A DNA stretch of 64,000 bases from Amphibalanus amphitrite (taxonomy: Eukaryota > Arthropoda > Thecostraca > Balanomorpha > Balanidae): NCBI RefSeq assembly GCF_019059575.1, contig NW_024881518.1:434001-498000 (forward strand), written 5' to 3'. Below, in pieces: positions 21,864 to 32,700 of this stretch (within the stretch, counting starts at the first letter, position 1; each line of letters starts with the position of its first letter). A program made the position numbers and the translations under genes. The notes below the pieces were generated by a model, which was not told where the DNA came from, did no database searches, and saw nothing but the letters and a program-made list of their open reading frames with translations.

Positions 21864-22974
21864 CAGCCGCGTAGCATCGCTGGATCTCGATGGTCTCGAG
21901 ATGAGGCATCTCCGACAACCAGTTCTCCCAAGCCAGGAGTTCTTCTCCGCTCAGCTGGCAGTCCCAGTCGAGCTTCAGCTTCCAGAGGTGCTGGACGAGC
22001 AGCTTGGCCCTGAGAACAAACGGAGAGACGATTCCAATAGGGTCGAAGACCATAGACAGTCTTCTTAGAACGCCACGCTTGGTAGCTGGGACGTCCATGT
22101 CTGTTACCTTCACGCCGAGAGCATCGCTACCAGGCCTCCAGACGCATCCCAGAGCACGCTGAGTGCCCTGGCCGAGATGCGCCAAGTCGAGCCCGGATGC
22201 ACTCATTTCATCAGCTGGGACACCTTGGAGAGCTTCTGGTTTGTTCGTGGTCCACTTCGTCAAACGGAAACCGCCCTTGGCCACCAGCTCAGTCACGTTC
22301 GTACACATCTTCCTCGCCTGTTCTACATCTGGAACCGAAACGAGCAGGTCATCCATGTAGAAGTTGCGCTTGACAGATTCAACAGTGGCTCTCGACTCAT
22401 CTGTGTCCTCCTCATGGTCCTCCGCCGTTCTTCGTAGAGCGTAGTTGGCTAGGGTCGGGCTACATCGGGCGCCAAATATGACGACCATCATTTGATATGT
22501 ATCTGGAGGTCTGCTCCTATCCATGTGCCGCCACAAGAAGCTCAGCGCCGGCTGGTCCTCCACTCTCACCCGCACTTGGTGGAACATTGCTTCCACATCG
22601 GCCACGAGCGCCACTCTCTCCTGTCTGAACCTGATCAGAACACCAACCAGACTTTGCAGGAGATCAGGGCCGGTGATGAGGGCATCGTTGAGGGAGATTC
22701 CTTCACAGCGGGCAGCGGCGTCGAACACTACGCGGACTTTCGACTTGTTCGGGTTGCTTACCGCGTGATGGGGGAGCAGCCATCTCTTTTCGCTGGGCCT
22801 GGCCAGCTCCTCCGGTGACACTTTGCGGGCGTAGTTCTTCGTCACATAGCCCATCAGAACGTCTTCATAAGCGGCAGCTTTTGCTGGGTCACGAGACAGG
22901 CTCCTCTCCAACGATTGCAGTCTTCTCTCGGCCATCTTCCTGTTGTCAGGCATCTTCACGCCGTCTTCTTCCAC
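21682..22974 (-). pseudogene. BEL/Pao reverse transcriptase region
   Basis: 430 codons open. The motifs KVRVVFDAAARCEG, LVADVEAMFHQVRV and YMDDLLVS (the catalytic aspartates) are those of BEL/Pao reverse transcriptase. The frame begins inside the preceding frame's end and stops inside the RNase H region. The two breaks look like single-base indels. Confidence 0.87.
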
Positions 22975-25595
22975 AGCAATCCGACCTCATAGTGACCATC
23001 TCGCAGCTTAGTCATCTCGTTGAGAGTAGCCTGCGCTCGGATGTCATCACGTGAACGAGACACTTGCCCTTCAAACATACTGCCGAACGACTCAGTAGCC
23101 CAGAAATCCTTCACAGCATCACAAAGATCCGATTCCTCAGTGGCCCGATGAATCAACATCACATCTCGCACTTGTCTGGGAACAAGCTCAGCCACAGATC
23201 CGGTGAGCGTCCAACCGAAGACAGTCCTGATTGCTACAGGATCCCCTGGGTTTCCTGTCCTCACCTCGAGCTGGAGAACTGCCTCGATGACGTTAGCCCC
23301 TAAGAGGAGCTCTACCTTCCGTCCACGGCAGTCCGGTAGCTTCAGGCCCTGGACATGATGCCAGTGCTTCACTGGGAAGTGAGGCACCGTCAGATTGATT
23401 TCCTTCACTGAGAAGGCTTCCGGCACTACAACTGCGTAGCCTTCATCTCCGTCAGTGATCAGCTGCAACTGCAACCTCCTCGTCCTCTGCTGGGAGCCAC
23501 TGCCTTCCACGTTTCGCAGCCGAAGTGTCTGCTGCTCTCCCTCCAGACCAAGTTCTTCAACAACATCCTCTGCAACCAGGGACGTCTGAGAGCCAGGATC
23601 AAGGAGCGCACACACCTTCCTGGTCTTACCACCTTTGCCGACAATAGTGACCTGCACCACCTGCAGGAGAGTTGTTACAGGCTTGCCACCCAGAGATGCG
23701 GCAGCAACCACTCGCTGTCCGTCCACCTCAGAGCCTGGCACCTGGCTACTGGACTGAACGCCGACCCTCTTGCTGCCATGCAGCAGCCTGTGGTGCTTCA
23801 TCTTGCAACCCTCGATGTTACATCGTTTTGCAAAACGACAATGTCTGACTACATGACCTTTCCTCAGGCAGAAGAAGCATGCTCCGGACTTGGAGACAAG
23901 GATGGCTTTCTCGTCCACAGGCTTGCTGAGGAACGTGGGACAGGTTGTTACATCATGGAGAGCTTCACAGCAGATGCAGACCTTGCCCGACATGTGCTGA
24001 GCCTCCGTCACCAGTGCCGTTCGCTGGACTGTCCGTTCCATGGCGCCTCCTTGTTTCCTCCCCTCGTTGGCACTTCTTCCTGTTGGCTGCCTGCCAGGCT
24101 GCTTCGAGACAGCAGCATAGTTCAGGGCTATCCTGACTTGCCTGCGCAACCAGGAATCCAGGTGCAGAAGACTGGGTCTTGCAGGCTCGAGACTCAGAAC
24201 ATGTTCACTCCACCTTTTCATGAGATCTGAAGGCAGCTTTTGCACGACACGCCTCAGATTCTCAAAACTGTTCAGGTCCCCATCGTATTTCATACTTTCA
24301 AACACAGCTATGGCGCAATGGATTGTGGACTGGAATCTTTCTAGGCTGATCGGGTCCTGCAGAGAAGGAGAGGGACATGCAAACACCTTCTCCAGAGTTG
24401 AGCTCACAATGTCCTCCTGTCTGCCGAATCTTTCCTGGAGCATCTTGATCGCCTCACCGTACAAATTCCCATCATACAGCAGCCCCTTTATGGTCTGTTG
24501 CGCCAATCCGGTTACTGCAGACTGAAGATGAATCATCTTTTCAGTGGGCGTCAGCATCTCCTGATCATGTACCAGGGTGCGAAAGAGCGCAAACCACTTC
24601 ACCCACTCTCCCGGATTACCATCAAACTTCGGAAGTGTGAGTCGGGGAAGGGCACAGTGAAGCAGTGGTTCTGAAACACCACGGGTTTGTAGTTGAGAAG
24701 CACCTGGATGCTGGTTGGCTCCATCAGTGGTAAGCTCATTCCCATTCCGAGTGGGTACATTGACACCAGCACTGGTCACAGCAGCGTCAGCTACACCAGC
24801 TGTAACAGGACACTGATCAGGATGGGGACGTTCAGAACGATCACGTGGTACATTGAGACAATGGGGGAGGTCTGAACCCAGTGTCGCAGGTTCCACAGCA
24901 GAGCCACGATCCAGCCCAGGACGGTCAGTGGGAAGCTGAGCCGCGGGTTCTCCAACAAAGTCATCCATCCGATCCCTGTTAAGATCATCCCCAGTCTCTG
25001 CGGCGCACAGAAGCTGGGCCTCGAGTTCAGCAGCTGCTCTGGCGTCCTCTGCCGCCTGTAGCTGAAGTTTCCTCTGTATTTCCTGTTCTTGCTTTTGCAA
25101 CTCCAGCCGTTGTCCAAGTTGCTTAGCTTCAAGACGCTTTACCTTTGCCGCAATCCTGGCTCTGTCAGATGCCGTGGACTTGGAATTGGAGACATGGCTG
25201 CCAGATGCCACAGATGGTGCCTCGTCCTTCCGGCTGATCAAATGCTCTTCGATTCTGCTAACAGCGTCCTCATATTGTTTCTCTACATCCTTCATGTACA
25301 CTGCAGCTGATTCGAGCTCCACGTCTTCTGTCAGCAATGACACATACTGCTCATTCACCTCCTGAATTGCCTCCAAGGCCTGATCCAGATCCTTCAATAG
25401 CTCACTTAGCTGGGTGCGGCTTCCCTTTGCATCGATGATGATGAAGGCACGTCTCCTGATCCTGGTCAGGTTTCCCAGCTTCTTAGCCCTGGCACCTTTC
25501 AGCGACTTGACATCCATTTTGTACAATAATTCAACAGACTGAGCAGCAGAGAGATGAGCCGATCCTTGTAGGTATGAGACTTCAATGTCCAACAC
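22956..25595 (-). pseudogene. BEL/Pao gag and aspartic protease region
   Basis: 879 codons open. A coiled, charged N-terminal gag is followed by the capsid-like part (LPKFDGNPGEWVKWFALFRT). Cysteine/histidine knuckles come next (CICCEALHDVTTC, CFFCLRKGHVVRHC), then a retropepsin-like site CALLDPGSQTSLV. The usual D-S/T-G is here D-P-G, which may weaken the protease. The frame ends at the first break, just before reverse transcriptase. Confidence 0.87.
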
Positions 25596-25614
25596 GGACT
25601 TCGAAACTGTAGCG

Positions 25615-26091
25615 GTCTTTGTACTCCAACATGCTTCTGTACGTTGAACGCTTTATTGTACACAAAAATGAAAGACGTAAAGGGAAGGATACATTGAAAG
25701 GCAAACAAAGGAAAAAGATAGAAACAGAAGGAATGGCACAAAACACAGCCTTGCGCGCATGCAGCAAAGTGGGGTTTCTGCAAGCAGAGACAGCACATAA
25801 CACAGTCAATGACACAGAAGTTAATGAGCGATGACCATTGACAGACAAAGAGAAAATGAAGATGGCAACAACCAATGATAAGCAAACATATGAAAAAGTA
25901 GATCATATGCAAAGTAAAGCGTTACCGAAGTTTCCGCTCCCAGTTCATGCCAGTCTCAGCATAGCAGTCTCAGCATGCCATCTCATCATGCCAGCTTGTC
26001 AGTTCAGGCACACACAGTTAATATTTATACATGTCTGTCAGTGCAAGACCTGAGAAAAGAGAAACCTCAGTAAGACTCGGTGGTCGCAACA
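25615..26091 (-). repeat. 5' LTR of BEL/Pao element
   Basis: 477 bp copy matching 18557-19033. The minus-strand start TGTTGCGACC is at 26091. Confidence 0.88.
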
Positions 26092-26432
26092 AAAATCTTG
26101 CCGACTCTGACTTAGGAGACGGAGCACTACGTGCTCCAAAGTCATACTCTTCACCTGTTTGCTTGACCATATTACGCTCGTTGATCTTACGCTCGTTTTC
26201 AAATTATACCTTATCGATGCTCTCAGCCCATACTTTTATTTTGGACGAGTGTTTTCAGCGAAAAACAGCAGAACACGGCGTTATCTGATATTATCTTATA
26301 TTAGATTGTATTTTTACTTGTATTTACGTCAGCACAAACTCCACAACAGGGTGGCTATTACGTGTCAATTGTCAGAATAAAATGGTTAGGAGAGTCAAAA
26401 AAAGGTATACGGCAACGGGCAAACAGCAATCA

Positions 26433-26759
26433 TCAGCCGCCGCAAAAGCACACAAAACACCAACACAGCGAAGCGAGCTCCTCGGGCTCTCCCAGGGCAC
26501 GCACTCTGTGTGCCGCAATGATCGCAGTCTGCGTGTCACACATCTGGCGCGGTGTGTGCAGGCCCAGGTCGCACCGCGCGCCAGACACATGATCGTAACC
26601 GCAGGTTGTTTGAAATAAACAAACAGCATTCGCTAGCATTGTGTTTACGACTTTCAATAGCCTCTCGTTAGTCGCGGAGTCGTTCCCGTATACAAACAGA
26701 CAATATCTCACGCGCGAGACGACCAGGCCCTGCACGACTGCAAGAAGCATCCGCCGCAT
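26433..26759 (-). pseudogene. Non-LTR retrotransposon (LINE) reverse-transcriptase tail fragment
   Basis: The 108-codon stretch has the pattern of the thumb region of LINE reverse transcriptases: VVQGLVVSRVRYCLFVYGN, then RLLKVVNTMLANAV, then YDHVSGARCDLGLHTPRQ. No palm motifs are present, so it is a short fragment. The family cannot be fixed. Confidence 0.6.
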
Positions 26760-27023
26760 GTTTGTTGCTTTACATGATATTCATATTCTGCATTATGCAA
26801 GCTTTTTGTTATGTAAGGAAATGGAACGCGCAACGGCTCGTTTCAAGCAAGAAAACAAGATCTCCGACATAAACTTTACTATCATGATATGGACTTTGAG
26901 AAATGTCCGGAGTCGGAGCTGCAAGCGGAGTCGGAGTCGAGGTCGATTTTTTAAGTCAAAGTGTGAGTCGGAGTCACCAAAACAATCCGTCGACTCTTCG
27001 GCCCTGGGTGCGACACTGTCGCC

Positions 27024-27026
<3 letters not shown>

Positions 27027-27102
<76 letters not shown>

Positions 27103-27186
27103 GAGGGAGGGAGGGAGGGAGGGAGGGAGGGAGGGAGGGAGGGAGGGAGAGAGGGAGAGAGGGAGGGAGAGAGGGAGAGAGGGAGG

Positions 27187-27285
<99 letters not shown>
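27027..27285. repeat. GA / GGGA microsatellite
   Basis: A GAn run (27027-27099), a GGGA block (about 27100-27190) and another GAn run to 27285. The strand-matching ORFs of repeated RERE or LSLS are by-products. Confidence 0.97.
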
Positions 27286-27820
27286 ATACCTAATGTGCGT
27301 TAGAATTGGCAGTTTGCTCATATGTAAGTAAGACAATTTATTGAAAAAGTCCGGAATATACCTATTTTTGATCCTGGTTCTTCTTCGGAGGGCGTTTCAT
27401 TCCACCGAAGAAGAATCAGATTCGAAAAAAAATATTTGGGACTTTTCAATTAATTTTCTGTCGGTATGAGCAAAAGCTTCATTCTAGCACCCACATAAGT
27501 AATTATTTTTGTGGAGCTTATGAGGCGTCACAACGCTTTGGAGGTAAATTACGCATATGCAATTGCGAATAAGCATATGATTAATGATATTAGCATAGTC
27601 TTACGCATTGTCACAGTGAATGGTAAGATCTTCTTTTAATTTCATCGCGCTGGCTGCACTTCGCCTGATGCTGATTATTCCCCCTGTCGCTGTTACAACC
27701 TTATCAAATGTGTCCACGATACAGATATTCTTTAGAGGCGTTTTACTTATCGTTGGAGGCCATAATCGTGCTTTTCGGTAATGTTTCTTAGCAAACTGAC
27801 TGTTGTACCCTACTTTTCAC
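27286..27820. other. Non-coding stretch
   Basis: AT-rich; nothing recognised. Confidence 0.4.
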
Positions 27821-27834
27821 GTCCAGCTGTGGCC

Positions 27835-28189
27835 ATGCCTCTCTCGAAGGTGACCTTACGTGGGCTCGCGGCCGCCGTCTCGCCGTCTGCGTGCAGTGAA
27901 GATCAGTCTCCACACCACTTCAGTCAAGGAACAGTACCCATCCTACAAGAGCATTACGACAACAAATGTCACGAGCCCACCGATTTTGACTGCCCAACAA
28001 GCGATGACGCTTCGCAACAGCCGGCGGCGGCGTCCGCAGAACAGCTGGGCGGACTGGTCAGCGACATCGTTCAAAGACTGCTGCCCAACGGGTCGGCGCC
28101 TAAGGTTGAGCCAGCACCCCTGGCCAGCGCGCCAGGGTCTGATGACCCGACACCGGCGACCGCCGTCTGCAACGGGAAGCGCTCAGCAG
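27835..28189 (+). CDS. Orphan exon-like ORF, function unknown
   Basis: From ATG 27835 the frame runs 118 codons to a good donor (CAGCAG-GTAGGC at 28190), starting just after a possible acceptor (CGTCCAG). The peptide is low in hydrophobics and rich in A, S, P and D, with EQLGGLVSDIVQRLLPNG as its only helix-like segment. I do not recognise it. No phase-matching downstream exon was found, so it could be an alternative first exon or a chance ORF. Confidence 0.3.
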
Positions 28190-28379
28190 GTAGGCGCGGC
28201 CTCCGGGGTCCTTGGAGGTGTGGGAGTTACGAGATATACACATTATTGGCACTGATTCATGCATGATGAACTCATACACTCACGCAATACTTATGCAATA
28301 CTCCGAGTGACAAACTTCTAGGACATAAACTGTAGGAATGACAGAATCACAAGGTTTTTTAGAGGCATGATCACTTAAT

Positions 28380-28562
28380 TTGACCAGGTGACCTGACCTC
28401 ATGTGACCTGTGGTAAAAATTTCACACACGACGCGAAATTGATGTAGTAAAAGGTATAGCAAGTTTCGCGTCGCGTCTGGTGGGCAGCTTCCCTAGCGCC
28501 AAGTTTGCCCCCCCCCCCCCCCATCTGGGCGAAGATTAGGTAATTTTGTACAGGGAGAGTTA
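28380..28562. mobile_element. Remnant of TTAA element (right end)
   Basis: Clustered TGACCT half-sites at 28389-28413, a C-tract at 28507-28522 and the end CAGGGAGAGTTAA (to 28562) match the plan of the TTAA elements elsewhere in the window. The left end was not found. Confidence 0.4.
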
Positions 28563-29149
28563 ACAATGCAGCAAGTAAAATAGCTCCCGGACGAAATGCC
28601 TGAATGAGAAGGTAATGATGTGAGCGTAGGTACGTACTTTTAGCCAAAACGTCGCAAGATGCCGAAGCCTAAATAATGTGAGAATATGCATCGGGGCGAT
28701 AAAAATAAATGCAAAAATCGATCAGAATGTCATTTACATAAACATCTGCATCTTCAACACAAACACAGTCATCTTAGTGATCTAAGTGTCTGTTCGATCC
28801 GATTTGTTTTGATTGTTTTGTTGGGTAAGGCTCTCGGTCTTATGAAACCATTTCAGAGCCGGAAGGATGATAGGAAGTAGGGGAATACATTAGTCTGGGC
28901 GGGCACCCTAGTGACTCGTTGGGGCTGAGCCCATCGCGAGGACGGGCTACCCGGCCTCCTGACAGGTGGCGCTACCCGCCTGGGATAGAGCTGCCCGTCC
29001 AGCCCGGAGCACGGGGTGGAGGCGTGGAGGAGAAGGATTTGACAGGAGAAGGATTCGACTATCCTGAGGATGGGCACGACGGAACGGAGGTATTTGATCC
29101 AATCTGAGCATTACATGTCTTCCTCGTGAAGACGATTTATTGAGTGCGA

Positions 29150-29340
29150 TCATTTCCCCGTCGACCCCCCTCCCCCCCGCGGCTGGGCCTGGGCGCGCCC
29201 CTGTGACCGGTCAGTCAGCTGACCGCCCCCGGAGCCCCGCGGGCCGGCCGCCCAGTGCAGTGACCCGCAGTGACCGATCGGGTTGTGGCGGTGAGCGCTC
29301 GGTGGCGCGGCGGCGCGGTGCTGGACGACGGTGAAAACAG
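29150..29340. promoter_or_regulatory. CpG-rich block, possible promoter of sugar-porter paralogue 1
   Basis: This stretch is markedly GC- and CpG-rich compared with its flanks. It lies about 450 bases before the acceptor (CCCTGCAG, ending 29778) of the first coding exon, so it could contain the promoter and an untranslated first exon. This rests on base composition only. Confidence 0.35.
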
Positions 29341-29785
29341 GCGCCTGGGGCGATTTGATCAAGGCTCTTGACATTTACTCGCACAAACCACGTGACAATC
29401 ACTGTGTAGAATCGAGAGGGGGAGAACTTCTCCATAGTCACGTGACCAAATATGCCCTCCGGCGCCCTGTCTTCACCAGTGCAGTGTCCGCAGTGCTGCT
29501 TTCTTCTCAGTTTCTCATCGTTCTCTTTCTCTCGCTGACAGTAAGGATAGGAATGCCAGTGAAAACGCACAAAAGAACATCGGATTTTACCGAAGTTAAG
29601 TAGCAGTACCAATTGAGTGAACACCAAATTCCGGTCTAGTGGCGCATTTCGAAACGGATTCAACTTGTCCGCTTACTACTACTGGTCAATAGCGGCACCG
29701 TTCGTCTCTACCATTAATTTGTTCATCGCATTACGCCTCCAACAGAAGCTAAGACGTACATTTTTCTCGCCCTGCAGGTCACCCG

Positions 29786-32700
29786 ATGGCAGTGAGGGCT
29801 TCTCCACAGCGCTTCTCTCGAGCTCCCGACAACGAATACCCGCGAGATCCGACCCCAGTGAGCAGGGTCCCGGGATGGACTGTGCGCGCCGCCCTGGCGC
29901 TCAAACAGGTGAGCAGATGTCTGTACTTTTTTTCTCTGAATGAGCGGATACGGTTTTGGTGGTGCAACTACAAAAATTACGTGATTCAAATGCATTGGAA
30001 ACATAATGACTTTAGAGAACTGTTACACTGTCATCGAAGGAATGGCGACACAATGCCTTTCAAAGCGAAGTATCCACAGCATTGACATTAGCAAAAACGA
30101 ATTAATACTTATCATTTAGCACTTAACTCTTGTGAGCTATCGATGTTTTTTTCCAGGTTTCCTATCTTTCATAGTTTTCGAGATGATCAGGTGTAGCCAA
30201 AGAAGCCTCTCCTCACCAATTCACAGTGGTGAATACGGGCCTTACTAACAACTGGATAAAATAAGATGGCTGGCCAGGCGACGTACGATAGCTATGATGC
30301 TTTTTTAATATAAACACGGTAATAGATGGACGTGAAACCGTAAAATGGCACTCATAGACAAATCAATAAGTAGATATTTATTCGTTCATATCTAGCATTG
30401 ATATATAACAAGCTCTGCTAGCGCCATCATACGGCGTCAGCTGGCAAACTATCCAGAAAATAGCACGGCCCGTGAATACGACCGAGATCCCATCCAGGCG
30501 CAGCGGATTTCGTAATAATTCGTAACAAGGAGTCGCTATAATACCATTATATACACATCTAAAAACATAAGCAGGGCTGGTAACCCTTTGCTTATTTGAA
30601 AGCGGAGTCATGATGCTGATGGACGATTGCCAGGTGCAAATAACTGCGACGAACGCCTTGCGCCGACAGCCATTGTAAATCTAACGGCATACAGATAAAC
30701 AGCTCGAATAATCGTCCAAGATCTGCAATCAATCACGGGGTTTAGGGGGGACGAGAGGCCGCATAATTGAAAAACACATTAATTAGTGTTGTCAGCACCT
30801 CACCAAAGAAATAACTAGAGTAGATACCATATATGAGATTATATTTAATACAACAATGACCAAGACGTTATCCCTTTGAACTGTTCACTTATCATTTCTA
30901 TTCAGTTTTTTTTTTATGGGCGTCCAGTTCAGAGCATGATGGAGAAAGGCAAGGGAAGGGCACTGAGAGGAAACCTGGGAGCGAAAAAGTATAATAAGCG
31001 AAACGTGACGCCATAGACCGGTGCCCAGTGATGTCACCGGCCGGTGTGTGCCCAGTGACGTCACTCACCTGGCTCGCGCTGGCTCGGCCGTGTCCTCTGT
31101 AGATACGATAGATGCCCGCTCCTGGCGGTCCGCCTCTCGTCGCTGGTGGCCAGACATGGAGCCAGAGTCTCCGTTTTCATCGTCCATGGGAAACACTCCT
31201 GAGAAACACCAGGGACGGGACCGGTCACAGACGGGTAACGAGGGGCAACACGCAGGGTAATGGTCAGGTTACGGACCCGTAAGTCAGGAATCTGTGGCCA
31301 GTGTACCCAGCAAAAAAAAAAAATGCTGCCTGTGATTATCTATTGTTCAAGTCACCACCGAATTTCCCCAGCCACACGAAATAAGTTACTAACCGATTAT
31401 GTGAAAAAAAAATATCGACTTATGTTTCAACATCTGTATTTTGTGTGTGTGTTTTTTAAATTATTTAGTTGAATCACAAGGTCATGATTTCAACATTTGC
31501 ATTTGTTTTTGATCAAGTTGATGGATACATGCATCCGGGGTAGGTTGATCACGTAGGGACCTACCACATAACATCCACAAATAACGGTGCCCCATATTCG
31601 GTTCACCACCTGCACAACATATTAATTATCGATTTATGCACTAAACGCGCTTTTAGCTGCCCCAGCTCCTCATTTAAACCCACAAAGCAGCTGGTCCCAA
31701 GACAGCACATCGAGGTCGCTGCCAAACAGTACCGGTAGGGGGCGCAGCAGTCTGGGAGGGCCGAGGCACGGAGGGCTGGCCGGGGGCGCGGGGTACAGGG
31801 CAGGGGCAGGGGCGGTGTCCTGCAGGTCACCTCAGGGGATACACAATACACATGCCGGGGGTGTCTCCGTGGCGACGGCAGAGCGCCAGTGGCCGGCTCC
31901 ACTGACAACAGCGGCAGACAGAGTCGGTGCCCCGCGCCCGCCGCGCGCCGCGCGCCGCAGTAGAGCGGCGCTATCGATTGAGACCGGCCGCGTGGGAGCT
32001 GGTCGGGCCGGCACCTCGGGAGCAAACACAACACTGCGAGGACCGTGGAGAGTGGCTGGTGAAAACGAAATTAAAGCGAGTACATCCTACGAAGCATTAC
32101 GAAGGGCGACAACCATCATTTCAAAAGTAATTGAAACGATCAAGATCTAAGTAATAATTGAAAACCGCCAACTTGCAAGATAAGTGGACATTTAACTGGA
32201 AGCTGAAATATTCAAAATCTGTACATGAAATGTCCCCTTTCTAATCGTTTCAGAATTCGCTCACTAAGCTGAACATCTGTCAGCCTGGTTGGCTAACTGC
32301 AGATTTGAGCGTTTGTTAGAAAGATAAGACTAAAAATGAGCACAGAAACTACCACCGGCAACATCAGACACCAGGTGAGCTGTGTGATGTGATCGGTCTG
32401 AATTTTAACCCATAATCGCACCTCAGAAACGTGCAGTGCTTAATAGTGTCATATGTAAGATGCGAGCTTAAAGTACTGGCTAAGTGTTGTTCGTTTGAAA
32501 TTTTGGAAAGTGTCTGTACCGTTCGGGGCCATTTTCAGCTGATTATGGCAAAGGCCAGGTCACGGCAAGGTAAAAAAAGACCCCCAGTCATGCGTCAAAT
32601 ATTTACCAAAGCATCTTTATTTAGGTTTAGAGAAGCCTATGTATAGGGAACTCTGTGCTACGACCCAAACCAAAACAAAACAAACGATTCCTGCGTGCCA

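Larger units (their letters stand above)
18557..26091 (-). mobile_element. BEL/Pao LTR retrotransposon
   Basis: The element reads on the minus strand. LTRs of 477 bp at 25615-26091 (5') and 18557-19033 (3') differ at only about five positions by eye. The minus-strand LTR starts TGTTGCGACC, right after a polypurine tract (CTGGGGGGAG). Between them lie gag/protease, reverse transcriptase and RNase H/integrase regions in BEL order, separated by two frame breaks. I see no target-site duplication at the outer ends (TACGA on the left, AAAAT on the right). It lies just upstream of the most 5' recognisable ARFGEF exon. Confidence 0.93.

Noticed and set aside
26641-27336. Arg/Glu-rich and Leu/Ser-rich ORFs on both strands
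   Set aside because: Translation of a GA/GGGA microsatellite.
28919-29107. Continuation exon for the orphan ORF at 27835-28189
   Set aside because: The only plausible acceptor gives the wrong phase and an early stop.
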